A stretch of DNA of 64,000 bases from Enterococcus lactis (lineage in GTDB: Bacteria > Bacillota > Bacilli > Lactobacillales > Enterococcaceae). Positions 1 to 8,981 of the stretch are shown here, in pieces. The stretch is taken from assembly GCF_015751045.1 (NCBI RefSeq), contig NZ_BNJW01000002.1, positions 124,001 through 188,000 on the forward strand, in the 5' to 3' direction. A model generated the notes under the pieces. It worked only from the letters and a program-made list of their open reading frames with translations, was not told where the DNA came from and made no database searches. Both the position numbers and the translations under genes were made by a program. Numbering within the stretch: position 1 is the stretch's first letter; each line of letters begins with the position of its first letter.

Positions 1-108
1 ATCTAGAACTTCAGTAAAGACCTGATCAGACAATACGATGGCATCTTCATTTGTAAAATACCATTCTCTGTCCCAGTGCGTGTGTTGAATTATATGTGCA
101 TTGACCAT
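1..108 (-). CDS. alpha-mannosidase, GH38 family (N-terminal fragment, runs off window)
   Basis: Only the first 36 codons are inside the window. They read MVNAHIIQHTHWDREWYF and continue to the edge. The HTHWDREWY motif is the hallmark of the N-terminus of GH38 alpha-mannosidases, where His and Asp bind the catalytic zinc. The start ATG lies at 106-108, 11 bases after the stop of the PTS IIC gene, so it is the last visible gene of the PTS operon. In related operons the enzyme hydrolyses a phosphorylated mannoside, for example 2-O-mannosylglycerate phosphate, after PTS uptake. The substrate here is inferred only from context. Confidence 0.85.
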   Translation of the reverse strand, partial: MVNAHIIQHTHWDREWYFTNEDAIVLSDQVFTEVLD

Positions 109-119
109 GTCAGATTCCC

Positions 120-1169
120 CTACTTTCCTTCTTCTACTGAATTTACTTGTTGTTCTTTTTTATACTTGATGGATTTTAGTGCATTGACCATTAACGCTGT
201 AACCACTCCTCCAATAACAATTGATACTAAATATAAAGGTATATTCGTAACAAAAGGAATCGCCATAAAGGTTGAAAGCATTGTTTCTTGTGTAACACCA
301 AAAAATCCATTTAGACCACATGCTACTGCAGTGCCCACCACGATGCTCGGTATTACTCGTAAAGGATCTTTCACGGCAAACGGGATCGTCCCTTCAGTAA
401 TCCCCACAAGGCCCATAATCATAGCTGTCTTTGCATTATCTCGTTCTGATTCATCATAGAGTTTTTTGTTTAAAATTGTTGCTAAAAACATTCCAAATGG
501 CGGAATAGCAATTCCTAACAACATGGCTGTACTAGGTCCAAAGCTTCCGCTTGAAAAAGAAGCAACCCCAAAAGCATATGCAATTTTATTGATAGGTCCT
601 CCCATATCAAACGCCATCATTCCTCCTAAAATAGCCGACATCAAAGCAGCATTTGCTCCTGACATGCCTTCTAGCCAATTAGTCAGTCCTGTTGTCATTG
701 CTTGAATAGGCGTAGCTAGTACATACCATAATATGATTCCAACAACTAATGTAGTAACAAAAGGAATCAGCATAATTGATTTTAGACTAATAACTTGCAT
801 CGGTACTTTTACTTTTTTCAATGCATTAGCTAAATAGCCACAAGCTAATCCAGCAACCATTCCTCCAATAAATCCCATACCAAGATTTTGACACATCATC
901 CCAGTGATAAAAGCTGGTGCTAGACCGGGACGGTCAGCAATTGAATATGCGATATAGGCTGAAATCATCGGTACGATAAACTGTAATCCCGTCTGACCAA
1001 TCATTCGCAGGACTCCCCAGAATGTATCCGTCTGGTCCCAAACACCTGTGCCACCAAAAATGACTGCAATAGAAGTTAGTAACCCTGCTGCTACGACAAG
1101 CGGGATCATATAGGAAACCCCACTTTGGAAATGATTTAAAATTTCTCTTCCTTGTTTCTTGAATTCCAT
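120..1169 (-). CDS. PTS fructose/mannosylglycerate-family IIC membrane component
   Basis: This is an integral membrane sugar permease of the fructose-family phosphotransferase system, 349 residues long. It starts MEFKKQGREILNHFQSGVSY, with the HFQSGVSYMIP segment typical of fructose-type IIC proteins, followed by about nine to ten hydrophobic segments and a PFAVKDPLR motif near residue 265. I chose the ATG at 1169 because GGGGGAG lies 6-7 bases upstream; an in-frame GTG at 1184 would put that site inside the gene. The frame reads directly on to the alpha-mannosidase gene. With the IIB and IIA genes upstream it forms a complete three-protein enzyme II. The sugar is not certain; the mannosidase neighbour suggests an alpha-mannoside. 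Confidence 0.92.
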   Translation of the reverse strand: MEFKKQGREILNHFQSGVSYMIPLVVAAGLLTSIAVIFGGTGVWDQTDTFWGVLRMIGQTGLQFIVPMISAYIAYSIADRPGLAPAFITGMMCQNLGMGFIGGMVAGLACGYLANALKKVKVPMQVISLKSIMLIPFVTTLVVGIILWYVLATPIQAMTTGLTNWLEGMSGANAALMSAILGGMMAFDMGGPINKIAYAFGVASFSSGSFGPSTAMLLGIAIPPFGMFLATILNKKLYDESERDNAKTAMIMGLVGITEGTIPFAVKDPLRVIPSIVVGTAVACGLNGFFGVTQETMLSTFMAIPFVTNIPLYLVSIVIGGVVTALMVNALKSIKYKKEQQVNSVEEGK

Positions 1170-1194
1170 TAGTAACTCCCCCACGATACATTTT

Positions 1195-1509
1195 TTATTT
1201 GTTAATTAATGCAATTGCTTCATCAATCGTCTCTTCACCATCTTTTACTACCTCTGAGGTTCCTACTATTAAAATCGGTTTACCATCAAAGCGACCTCGT
1301 TCTGAAACATTTGTATCTACTGCAAATATGACAACATCTGCCTCGGAAACATCCGAAATTGAAAGTTTGTTTTCTATCCCCATAGCCCCCTGTGTTTCTA
1401 CTTTAATATCTAACCCTTTCTTCTTCGCAAACTTTTCTAAATTAGCTTTTGCCATATAAGTATGGGCAATCCCTGCAATACATGCTGTTACTGCTACTAT
1501 TTTTGTCAT
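1195..1509 (-). CDS. PTS fructose-family IIB component
   Basis: This is a cytoplasmic phosphotransfer protein of 104 residues, the normal size for a free-standing fructose-type IIB. The N-terminus VTACIAGIAHTYMA matches the family active site CPxGxAHT, with Cys10 as the likely phosphorylated residue; the usual Pro is replaced by Ile. It takes phosphate from the IIA protein encoded 15 bases upstream and passes it to the sugar carried by IIC, encoded 25 bases downstream. The start has AAAAGGAGG at a good distance. Confidence 0.93.
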   Translation of the reverse strand: MTKIVAVTACIAGIAHTYMAKANLEKFAKKKGLDIKVETQGAMGIENKLSISDVSEADVVIFAVDTNVSERGRFDGKPILIVGTSEVVKDGEETIDEAIALINK

Positions 1510-1524
1510 ATGAAATTCCTCCTT

Positions 1525-1971
1525 TTAAAATGATAGAGCTTTTACCAATTCTTTTTTATTTCTCGAATCTTTTATTCTTTTAACAAACTCGTCATCCATC
1601 AATCTTCCAGATAATTCTGCTAAAATACGTAAATGATTAGTACCTTTATCAGTGTCTTTTATTGCTAACAAAAAGACGAGATCAACTGGTTGATCATCTA
1701 ATGCGCCCCATTCAACAGACCGCTTTAACTTGGCTACAGCCACTGTTGATTCAATTACTGCTAGGCTTTTGCCATGAGGAATGGCGATATTTTTCCCAAT
1801 TCCTGTGGTCATATGGTTTTCTCTGTCAAATACGTCTTTTTGAAATTGTTTGTGGTCAGACACAAACCCATTAGTCTCTAACAATTTCGATAATTTTTCG
1901 ACTACACTTTTTTTATCAGATGCATTTAAATCTATCACTATATTATTTATATTGATTTTTTCACTGATCAT
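1525..1971 (-). CDS. PTS fructose-family IIA component
   Basis: This is a 148-residue IIA protein of the fructose/mannitol family (EIIA-2 fold). The motif GKNIAIPHGKS near residue 64 carries the histidine that accepts phosphate from HPr. The gene begins directly after the stop codon of the PRD regulator, without any gap, and its ribosome binding site AGAAGG lies in the end of that gene. The tight coupling indicates one transcript for regulator, IIA, IIB, IIC and mannosidase. Confidence 0.93.
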   Translation of the reverse strand: MISEKININNIVIDLNASDKKSVVEKLSKLLETNGFVSDHKQFQKDVFDRENHMTTGIGKNIAIPHGKSLAVIESTVAVAKLKRSVEWGALDDQPVDLVFLLAIKDTDKGTNHLRILAELSGRLMDDEFVKRIKDSRNKKELVKALSF

Positions 1972-3894
1972 TTATAAGCCTTCTTTCAATATATAAACTA
2001 ATTTTTCAAACGACGAACTCGTTTTTAAATTTGCTAATAACTCATGATTCGAAGCGATTTCATTGAATGTTTCATAAATTTTATTCAATTCAGGTTTTAC
2101 TTTTTCATTAAGTGCAAAAAAGAAAACAGAATGAACAAGTGTCCCATCCCAATCAATTCCTTCTGGATTAACGTAGACACAGATTACTGGTTTTTTTATA
2201 AAATCTACTTCAATATGCGGCATAGCAAAATCATTCATCGCTGTTGAAGATAGTTTTTCTCTTTTGATTGCTCCCTCTAGTATCCCTTCTTTCGCGTAAT
2301 TTTCTTTTACCAATTTTTTGGTAATTATATTTAAAACGTTCACTTGATTATCCTTTATTTGGTGGGTAAAAAAGCAAAATCGTTTATCTAATAAATTTAG
2401 AAAAGCATCTTCTGTTTGTTCATTTAACTGTAGATACTGTTTTACTTTTCTGACATCTGCCCCTAACATCAAAGGACTAACAACAATAACAGGAAAATTT
2501 GTATTTTCAATCGGAATCGTGCTTATAACAAGTTCATCAGTGACTTTTCGATCTTGTAGTTCATTGATGCTTAGTACATCTTCTATCTCAACCATATCTG
2601 CAAAACCGTTATTTATTCTTTGCTCTAATAATTTTGATGTTCCATATCCGCTACTACAAACTAATATCACTTTCGTTTTGTCAGGTTTGTAACGATCCAA
2701 AAGTGATTGAACATGGAGTGTTACGTAAGCGATTTCATCTTCATTGAAATGTATACAGAATCTCTCTTCGATTTCCTCTAATAAATCCACACTTATCATA
2801 AATGACCTTTTAAAAGAATATTTGATTTTGTCCGTATAAGGATTATAGATATTTACTCCCAATTTGAGTCTTTTAACTGCTGCATTGAGATGTAATACTA
2901 GATTATTGATCAATTCTTCATCAGGATAAAATTCATTTAATTTAGTTCTTACTAGCTCTTGTAGCTCAACACCCATATCTAAATAGGAAAGCTTCGTTTG
3001 ATCTAAGTCGTGATTCATAGCATTTTTTTCAATCGAAGTAATGTGGATGTCAACATAAGCTTGTTCATCTATTGGCACAATAATTGAAAATGCTTTTTCA
3101 ATCATTTTGATTAAAATAAGTGTATTCTCTGAGATTTCTTCTTCAGAATTATTACTACGTGATAAGAAATTGCTTGTTTCAATCCTTTCTATCGCAATAG
3201 CAAGGTGGATAGCTAAAGTTTGAAATTCATAATCTGTAAATTTCAATTGTGTCTTATTCATGTATCGATTAAGCAATTCGGCTACTTTTTTCAATATGTC
3301 CTTATTTAAGAAATTATTCGCTTCACCAATGAAATTAATATTCAAGTCTAAGAGATCTGTTTTACTGTTAGATGCTGTAAAGCCACCCCAATAATAGTTC
3401 ACAACTTCTGACATCAACCTTCTTTTACTTTTTTCATCAGCTTTGATGCGCACGCCATTTCGATCTGAAACTAAGGACATCCCATGCTTGTTTAGTCTTT
3501 TTCTAACATCTTTCATTGTGCTTTCTACCGTCGACCTGCTCACGTATAATTCGTCAGCAAGATTTTGAATCTTTAGAGAATCATTAGTATTCAATAATTT
3601 AGCAAACACATAAGTTAGACGGTCCTCCGGAGAGTCTGCGATATTGATTTTATGACTGGATAATAAATTTCGAAGTGTTTCTTTTTTTCCAATAAGCGAA
3701 ACGCCTTTTTTAGGTTGAACCAACATTTGTACATCTGGCATTTTTTGGATTATTTCTTTCAAAATTAAAATATCTTTGCTAATTGTTTTCGTAGATACAT
3801 ATAATTGTTCTGATAATTCTTTGTAAGTTGTGTGCTCATTTTCAATCAAAAAGTATAGTATTTTCATTTGCCGTTCGCTAAATTCGATGCCCAT
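1972..3894 (-). CDS. PRD-containing transcriptional regulator, MtlR/LicR (BglG) type
   Basis: This is a 640-residue multi-domain PTS-controlled activator. It begins with two helix-turn-helix parts (residues ~1-70 and ~95-150), then two PTS regulation domains rich in conserved His (for example LAIHLAIAIER and YVTLHVQSLLDR), an EIIB-like domain with VILVCSSGYGTSKLL around residue 410, and a C-terminal EIIA-like domain with FAMPHIEV. This domain order is that of MtlR/ManR/LicR activators, whose activity is set by phosphorylation from HPr and from the cognate enzyme II. The ATG at 3894 follows AGGAGGTGAAGATA; an in-frame start 18 codons upstream lacks such a site. As the first gene of the operon it probably activates it. 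Confidence 0.9.
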   Translation of the reverse strand: MGIEFSERQMKILYFLIENEHTTYKELSEQLYVSTKTISKDILILKEIIQKMPDVQMLVQPKKGVSLIGKKETLRNLLSSHKINIADSPEDRLTYVFAKLLNTNDSLKIQNLADELYVSRSTVESTMKDVRKRLNKHGMSLVSDRNGVRIKADEKSKRRLMSEVVNYYWGGFTASNSKTDLLDLNINFIGEANNFLNKDILKKVAELLNRYMNKTQLKFTDYEFQTLAIHLAIAIERIETSNFLSRSNNSEEEISENTLILIKMIEKAFSIIVPIDEQAYVDIHITSIEKNAMNHDLDQTKLSYLDMGVELQELVRTKLNEFYPDEELINNLVLHLNAAVKRLKLGVNIYNPYTDKIKYSFKRSFMISVDLLEEIEERFCIHFNEDEIAYVTLHVQSLLDRYKPDKTKVILVCSSGYGTSKLLEQRINNGFADMVEIEDVLSINELQDRKVTDELVISTIPIENTNFPVIVVSPLMLGADVRKVKQYLQLNEQTEDAFLNLLDKRFCFFTHQIKDNQVNVLNIITKKLVKENYAKEGILEGAIKREKLSSTAMNDFAMPHIEVDFIKKPVICVYVNPEGIDWDGTLVHSVFFFALNEKVKPELNKIYETFNEIASNHELLANLKTSSSFEKLVYILKEGL

Positions 3895-4010
3895 TATCTT
3901 CACCTCCTGAATACAGCTTAAGTGTACAATTATTATCTCTATTTTCATACAGAAGAAAGTTCTTGATTAATGTAGAAGTTTCTAATATTCTTGATTATTT
4001 CAAATCAATA

Positions 4011-4045
4011 AAAAAGCCAGCAATATTTATATCACAGGCTTTTTT
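4011..4045 (-). terminator. Rho-independent terminator after the histidine kinase gene
   Basis: AAAAAGCC and GGCTTTTT form an 8-bp stem separated by about 18 bases, with a T run after the stem when read on the minus strand. It sits between the end of the kinase gene and the start region of the PRD regulator. The loop is rather long, so efficiency is uncertain. Confidence 0.55.
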
Positions 4046-4120
4046 CTCTATTAAATCTATATATCTATATATATATATAGATAATACGTTTTTCTACTAG
4101 TTCTCACTAATCTTGTATAA

Positions 4121-5017
4121 TTAAACCCTCCGCAACTTGACAGAGATGGAGAAGATGTCCCCGTCTAATTTAGCGGTCATCTCTCCTCCCATTCCTTCCA
4201 CCAATTTTTTTGACAGGTAAAGCCCGATTCCGCTAGATTCCGTATTTGTGCGGCTGGTATTTTCGGTATAAAAACGCTGGAAGACTTTTTCAACAGAGGT
4301 TTGCGCTCCTGCTTTGATAGGATTGGCCACTGTTAATCGAATGAATGGATCCTCTTTTGAAAATGTCACCTTTGCTTGTCCATCTGCATAACGCAATAAA
4401 TTCTGTATGATATTTTGCATCACTCGCAACAACATGAGCGGATCTGCTAATACAGTTGTATTTATCGAGTGTTCAGCGAACGCTACCTCGATATTTTTCT
4501 CAGAAAACTGTTCATAAAAAGAGAAAAAAGCTTCTTCCACCTCTTTAGAAAAAGAAAGCGTATGGAGATCCATTTCTTTTTGCTTCGTCTCTATTCGAGC
4601 AAGATCATAAAACTGATCCGTCATACTGAGTAATCTTGCAACAGATTGTTTGATGATCGTTAAATACTTCTCCCGTTTCTCCGTATCCTCTACCTGTTCT
4701 AGTAATTGTACATAACCGTTAATAGCAGTCAAAGGAGTTCTGAGATCATGAGAAAGGCCGACGATCGATAGTCGGATGTTTTCTTCCATTTCTTGAAATA
4801 CTTGTCCTTTTTGTTCATTTTCATCCACCCATGTATTCAGTGCATCTACTAGGTCCATTAGATTCTTTTCTCGAAACTCGACTGAAAGACGACCACCATA
4901 TTCTTGTCGTTCAGAAAGAGTGGCGATTTTCTTAGTCAATCGCTTGATTTCCCTTTGCAGGAAGAAAATAAAACTTCCCATAAAGATAACAACGAGAAGC
5001 AACAGCCACTTAATCAA
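4121..5017 (-). CDS. sensor histidine kinase
   Basis: This is a membrane sensor kinase of about 298 residues. One hydrophobic segment near the N-terminus (KWLLLLVVIFMGSFIFFL) is followed by a short linker, the dimerisation/phosphoacceptor box IVGLSHDLRTPLTAINGYV with the phosphorylated His, and an HATPase domain ending with the G2-type motif SSGIGLYLSKKLVEG. There is almost no extracellular loop, which fits kinases that sense through a partner transporter. I favour the TTG at 5015-5017 because GGGGAG lies upstream; an in-frame ATG at 5059 is the alternative and would give 312 residues. It overlaps the response regulator gene by 8 bases and is cotranscribed with it. Confidence 0.88.
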   Translation of the reverse strand: MIKWLLLLVVIFMGSFIFFLQREIKRLTKKIATLSERQEYGGRLSVEFREKNLMDLVDALNTWVDENEQKGQVFQEMEENIRLSIVGLSHDLRTPLTAINGYVQLLEQVEDTEKREKYLTIIKQSVARLLSMTDQFYDLARIETKQKEMDLHTLSFSKEVEEAFFSFYEQFSEKNIEVAFAEHSINTTVLADPLMLLRVMQNIIQNLLRYADGQAKVTFSKEDPFIRLTVANPIKAGAQTSVEKVFQRFYTENTSRTNTESSGIGLYLSKKLVEGMGGEMTAKLDGDIFSISVKLRRV

Positions 5018-5690
5018 ATCTAAACCCCACTCCCCACACCGTATGAATATACACCGCATGTGCCTTTGCTAGTTTCCCTCGAAGATTGGAAATATGCATA
5101 TTCACTGTTTTCTCACTATCAAAATATGGTTCTTGCCAAACTGTTTCATAAAGATTTGCTCGCGAAAATACTTTTTTCGGATGTTCTAAAAAAAGCTTCA
5201 GCAAATCGAATTCTCTTCCTGTCAAATGGACAGCCACACCATTCACATTTACATCCCTTGACTCTTTGTCCAGTAAGATTTCCTTATAATAGATGCGTTG
5301 TGACAGATCTTTTACTTGGACAGAAGTCTGATGACGAAGTTGGATGCCGATTCGTAACAACAGTTCTTCGATATCAAATGGTTTCGTCACATAGTCATCC
5401 GCTCCTGCTGCCAACAAGGAAACTTTATCTCTTTGATCGCTTTTTGCTGAAAGAACGATGATCGGAACATTCGATGTCTGTCGGATTTCTGCTAACAATG
5501 CTTCTCCTGAAAGCCCTGGAAGCATGAGATCTAGAAGGATCAAATCGACAGGATATGTGCTTAACAATAATTTTCCTTCCGTACCTGAATAAGCATCGAG
5601 AAGTTTGTATCTCTGTTCAAGAACCTCCTCCAGTAAGGAATGAACAGCTTCATCGTCTTCGATAATCAAAATAGTTTCCAGCAGGACCAC
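5010..5690 (-). CDS. OmpR/PhoB-family response regulator
   Basis: This is a 226-residue two-domain regulator. The receiver domain has the acidic pair IIEDDE near residue 10, the phosphoacceptor Asp in DLILLDLMLPG near residue 54, and the conserved Lys in VTKPFDIEELL near residue 104. The C-terminal winged-helix domain ends TVNMHISNLRGKL followed by HTVWGVGFRF, the usual OmpR signature. The likely GTG start directly abuts the stop codon of the permease gene, showing cotranscription with the transporter. Tandem direct repeats before the ATPase gene at 7427-7461 are a candidate binding site for this protein. Confidence 0.9.
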   Translation of the reverse strand: MVLLETILIIEDDEAVHSLLEEVLEQRYKLLDAYSGTEGKLLLSTYPVDLILLDLMLPGLSGEALLAEIRQTSNVPIIVLSAKSDQRDKVSLLAAGADDYVTKPFDIEELLLRIGIQLRHQTSVQVKDLSQRIYYKEILLDKESRDVNVNGVAVHLTGREFDLLKLFLEHPKKVFSRANLYETVWQEPYFDSEKTVNMHISNLRGKLAKAHAVYIHTVWGVGFRFD

Positions 5691-6473
5691 CTACTTAATG
5701 TCAGATTTTTGGAAAATAAACATTCCTAGAGCTGATGATACCACGATTGTTACTAGACTGACCAGAATCATTTTCGGTGCTTGCGAATAAGTTGCTTGTT
5801 GCGCAAAGTCCGTATACATGAGCCACGTTTCCGTAAACCACTCCGTTAGAAATTCCAAGCCTTTGATTTTTGCGAAAACACCGGGAACGAAGGCCGTTCC
5901 CATGATATAAAGAAAAGAAAGAAGCAAACTGACACTGGTACTTCTAGTGATGAATGTCAAAGCCACTGGAACAGATAATGTCCCTAATGTCAGCAGAAGC
6001 AAGACAGGAAATACTTGCAGAACATAATTTCCATAGTTTTTGATTCCCTCGATTTCACCAAATCCGAAAGCAAGTGTGTAAGCAAGCATGGCTAGACCCG
6101 TGATCAAAACCACGCCAAGTGTTGTGATCAAAAGCGTAACGAGAAGTTTCGACACATAATAAGTCATTCGATTCCGTCCTAAAGATAACGTATTGCGAAT
6201 CGTACCGTTTTGAAATTCTTCCCCAATATAAAAGCACGCAAATGCTGCAAAAGCCAGAAGAATCCATGCAGCCATTTTTTCCACCATTAAAATCCCTGTT
6301 GCACCGTTGATGACTGTATCCGTTGCTTGATTTAATTCATTGCCGTATTTTGTATGCATATACCATTCGTTCCAAGAATAAAAAAGCGGAAGTACGACCA
6401 TCAGTCCTAGTGAAACCCACATTTTACGGCTCTTCCATACTTTTATTTTTTCAGCAGTTAATAGATTAAACAT
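5691..6473 (-). CDS. ABC-2 type permease, BcrB/LanE-like
   Basis: This is a 260-residue membrane protein with six hydrophobic segments. The N-terminal part FNLLTAEKIKVWKSRKMWVS and the motif FYIGEEFQNGTIRNTLSLG are typical of ABC-2 permeases of bacitracin and lantibiotic immunity exporters. The start follows GGAGG and overlaps the ATPase gene by 8 bases. With the ATPase it should form a complete exporter, and with the downstream two-component system an antimicrobial-peptide detoxification unit. That role is inferred from gene order, not from a substrate signature. Confidence 0.88.
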   Translation of the reverse strand: MFNLLTAEKIKVWKSRKMWVSLGLMVVLPLFYSWNEWYMHTKYGNELNQATDTVINGATGILMVEKMAAWILLAFAAFACFYIGEEFQNGTIRNTLSLGRNRMTYYVSKLLVTLLITTLGVVLITGLAMLAYTLAFGFGEIEGIKNYGNYVLQVFPVLLLLTLGTLSVPVALTFITRSTSVSLLLSFLYIMGTAFVPGVFAKIKGLEFLTEWFTETWLMYTDFAQQATYSQAPKMILVSLVTIVVSSALGMFIFQKSDIK

Positions 6474-7383
6474 GTGTCTTGCCTCCAGTTAATTGTAGGA
6501 AATAATCTTCCAGTTTTTGCCCAACTAGGTGGATGCCATCCACAGGAACTTTTGCCTCTACCAATGCTTGATTGATGGCTGCTACTTGGTCAATTCCTTC
6601 AAAAAGCTGGATAACACGGCTAGATTGGACAAAATAATCCCTATAACCAAGAGAGTCGAGAACCGTTACTGCTTGTTCCGTCGCCGAAGTGTCAATTTTT
6701 ATAAATTGACGAGATTCTTGTGCCAATTCTTCTTTCGATAATTCTTTGATCAAGTGTCCTTCATGCAAAATACCATAGTGGGTGGCGATCTGTGACAATT
6801 CATCTAGCAAGTGGCTAGAAAGCAAGACGGTGATTCCCCGTTCTTTTACCAAACGTTGGATGATTTCTCGCATTTCTGCCATCCCCGCTGGATCCATCCC
6901 ATTCGTCGGTTCATCCAAAATCAAAAATTCCGGATTCGTGATCAGTGCATTTGCAATAGCTAAACGCTGGCGCATACCTAAAGAGAAATTCTTTGCTTTC
7001 TTTTTCCCTGTATTTTCCAACCGCATCATTTTCAGCAGGTCTTCGATTTCTCTATCCGACACACCGCCGTTCGCTGCTTGGATACGTAGGTTATCTCTTG
7101 CAGTTAATTCTGGATAAAGAGCAGGGGTTTCAATCGATTGACCCATACGTCGTCTTGCTGCTTGCAAATCCGTCGTTCCAAATAATTCGATCGAACCTTC
7201 ATCAATCGAGATCAAACCCATAATAGTTCTCATAAAGGTAGACTTCCCCGCTCCATTTTCCCCAATCAATCCATAGATCATTCCACGTTTGATTTCGATC
7301 GATACTTTATCTAATGCTTTGGCAGCACCGTATTTTTTGGTTATACCAGTTGCTTTCAAGACCGTTTCATTTCCAAAATCCAT
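6466..7383 (-). CDS. ABC transporter ATP-binding protein, BcrA-like
   Basis: This is a 305-residue ATPase. It shows Walker A GLIGENGAGKSTFMR near residue 40, the signature NFSLGMRQRLAIANAL near residue 135, and Walker B FLILDEPTNGMDP, followed by the H-loop. The ~90-residue tail after the nucleotide-binding domain is the usual length for BcrA/LanF-type proteins. AAGAAGGAT precedes the ATG. It is the first gene of the four-gene operon ATPase, permease, regulator, kinase. Confidence 0.92.
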   Translation of the reverse strand: MDFGNETVLKATGITKKYGAAKALDKVSIEIKRGMIYGLIGENGAGKSTFMRTIMGLISIDEGSIELFGTTDLQAARRRMGQSIETPALYPELTARDNLRIQAANGGVSDREIEDLLKMMRLENTGKKKAKNFSLGMRQRLAIANALITNPEFLILDEPTNGMDPAGMAEMREIIQRLVKERGITVLLSSHLLDELSQIATHYGILHEGHLIKELSKEELAQESRQFIKIDTSATEQAVTVLDSLGYRDYFVQSSRVIQLFEGIDQVAAINQALVEAKVPVDGIHLVGQKLEDYFLQLTGGKTHV

Positions 7384-7412
7384 ACTTATCCTTCTTTCTT
7401 ATTGATAAGTGA

Positions 7413-7461
7413 AGTATAGTTGACGGGTATAAAGAAAGCAGCCAGAAATGTATAAAGAAAG
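7413..7461 (-). promoter_or_regulatory. promoter with tandem direct repeats, candidate response-regulator site
   Basis: Two identical 12-base repeats (GTATAAAGAAAG on the plus strand, at 7427-7438 and 7450-7461) start 23 bases apart. Downstream in the direction of the ABC operon is TATACT (7413-7418), a good -10 box, while no good -35 box is present. Tandem sites about two helical turns apart that replace the -35 are usual for OmpR-family activators. Confidence 0.5.
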
Positions 7462-7545
7462 TGTAAATTTTCCAATTGAATGTCAAAAAAACAATCTGAC
7501 AATACGTGTCTTTCCTATTATCAGACAGTTTGTTATACGCTTGTA

Positions 7546-8889
7546 TCAGTTTCCTGATTCTTTCTTTTCGACCAAAGTCGTTTCTCTGTATTCCTCTTCA
7601 CTGAAAATTTTTGCTTCTTTCAGATCAAGCTTGAGTAATTTTACCAGACCAGTTATAAGGATAACTATAGCAAGACTCCCTCCCAGAAAAATCAGACTGT
7701 CTCGCAGACGTGGTTGCGTTGTCTGCCAATCAAAGAGCGCACCAAACAGTGCTAATCCAAGTGGACTGGCCACCATGGTAATCGTTGTTATCGTTGACAT
7801 CAGACGTCCTTGTATATGCGTTGGAACTTCTCGCTGAAGCCAGACCATAGTTGGGATATTCATCAGATTGTTCACGATAGCAATCGCAAAAAGAAGCAAG
7901 CCATCAATGATAACTGCAAGAATCTCTCCGTGGACCAAAAGAACCATTAAACTAATGCCTACATAACCAACTGCATAGCCATAAGAAAGCTTACGAGATC
8001 GTTCAAGAGGAGCCGATGGATCTTTTATTTTTCCTGCTAACCAGGCACTTACTAACATCCCGACAAAAAAGAATGTTTCAGTCAATCCATAAAGAACATT
8101 AGATACCTTCAAAGTACGAAGCATGATGATGGGCAGCCCTACATTGATGATGGCACTGAAAAAATTCATCAGTAAAGCAAAAACCAACGAATAGATAAGA
8201 TATTTTTGATGTTTGATGTAACGCAACCCTTCAAGAAAAGAACCTTTATCTGATTCGGTAGCTCTCTTCAGTTGGTCTTCTTGTGAATGAACAAGGCGAA
8301 AATCCATTGTCAATGTAATGAATAACGTCATGATCTCAGTCAGTATCTCGATAAAAACAAAAAGCCAGAATGGAAGAAGTGTATAAAGTACCGCACCTAA
8401 AACTCCTGTTAGTAGACTCGAGATACTCGTAGCCATGCTCAAATAACTGGCAAGTTTCATCAAGTCATCCGACAATACTAGATCGGGTTTTGCCGCCTGT
8501 TGTGCAGTATAAGTAAATTGGTCGGTGGCTTTCAATACAATAATCAGCAAGATTGATTGCAAAAGAATTCCTTTTTGCGGATGAGCAGACAGCCCCCAAT
8601 ATAAACCGTATATGGCTAAAATAACTAACGTTACAAGCTGGCTGATGATGATCACTTTTTTACGATCGTATCGATCCACGATGGGTCCAACGATGGGTGT
8701 TAGAAAAATGGCAAGTATTGGCTGAATGACAGATGCTAAAACAAATGAAATAGCTAACCCGGTTTTTTCAAGTAGCATCAGACTAAGTCCAAATGTAAAG
8801 ATAGAAGAACCAAATGTCCCGATAAGAGAAGAAATTGCTGCTTTCATAACTTGTTTCTTTGATTGCTGTTCAAGAGTGAGTGTATTCAT
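7546..8889 (-). CDS. MFS efflux transporter
   Basis: This is a 447-residue major facilitator protein with about twelve membrane segments. The loop between segments 2 and 3 reads GPIVDRYDRKKVII, the standard MFS motif A, and the overall character resembles the MefA/enterobactin-exporter-like drug efflux group. I used the ATG at 8889, which follows GGGAG; an in-frame ATG 9 codons upstream has a poorer site. It is transcribed divergently from the Rgg-like regulator, which may control it. The substrate cannot be read from the sequence. Confidence 0.85.
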   Translation of the reverse strand: MNTLTLEQQSKKQVMKAAISSLIGTFGSSIFTFGLSLMLLEKTGLAISFVLASVIQPILAIFLTPIVGPIVDRYDRKKVIIISQLVTLVILAIYGLYWGLSAHPQKGILLQSILLIIVLKATDQFTYTAQQAAKPDLVLSDDLMKLASYLSMATSISSLLTGVLGAVLYTLLPFWLFVFIEILTEIMTLFITLTMDFRLVHSQEDQLKRATESDKGSFLEGLRYIKHQKYLIYSLVFALLMNFFSAIINVGLPIIMLRTLKVSNVLYGLTETFFFVGMLVSAWLAGKIKDPSAPLERSRKLSYGYAVGYVGISLMVLLVHGEILAVIIDGLLLFAIAIVNNLMNIPTMVWLQREVPTHIQGRLMSTITTITMVASPLGLALFGALFDWQTTQPRLRDSLIFLGGSLAIVILITGLVKLLKLDLKEAKIFSEEEYRETTLVEKKESGN

Positions 8890-8948
8890 GCTCCATGCTC
8901 CCTTCGTTTTTTTCATCCTATCAGCAGATCAATTTTTTATGCTATTAT

Positions 8949-8964
8949 GTTCACTATAATGAAC
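8949..8964. promoter_or_regulatory. inverted repeat over the -10 box between MFS gene and Rgg-like gene
   Basis: GTTCA at 8949-8953 and TGAAC at 8960-8964 form a perfect inverted repeat around CTATAA. The TATAAT at 8955-8960 is a -10 box for the rightward gene, so a protein bound here would affect at least that promoter and possibly the leftward MFS promoter as well. Confidence 0.45.
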
Positions 8965-8981
8965 ACAAAAGAGGGAAGTAT

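Noticed and set aside
4061-4086. Alternating TATATA tract before the histidine kinase end
   Set aside because: It is a simple AT palindrome without further features; it may be part of the terminator region and was not given a role.
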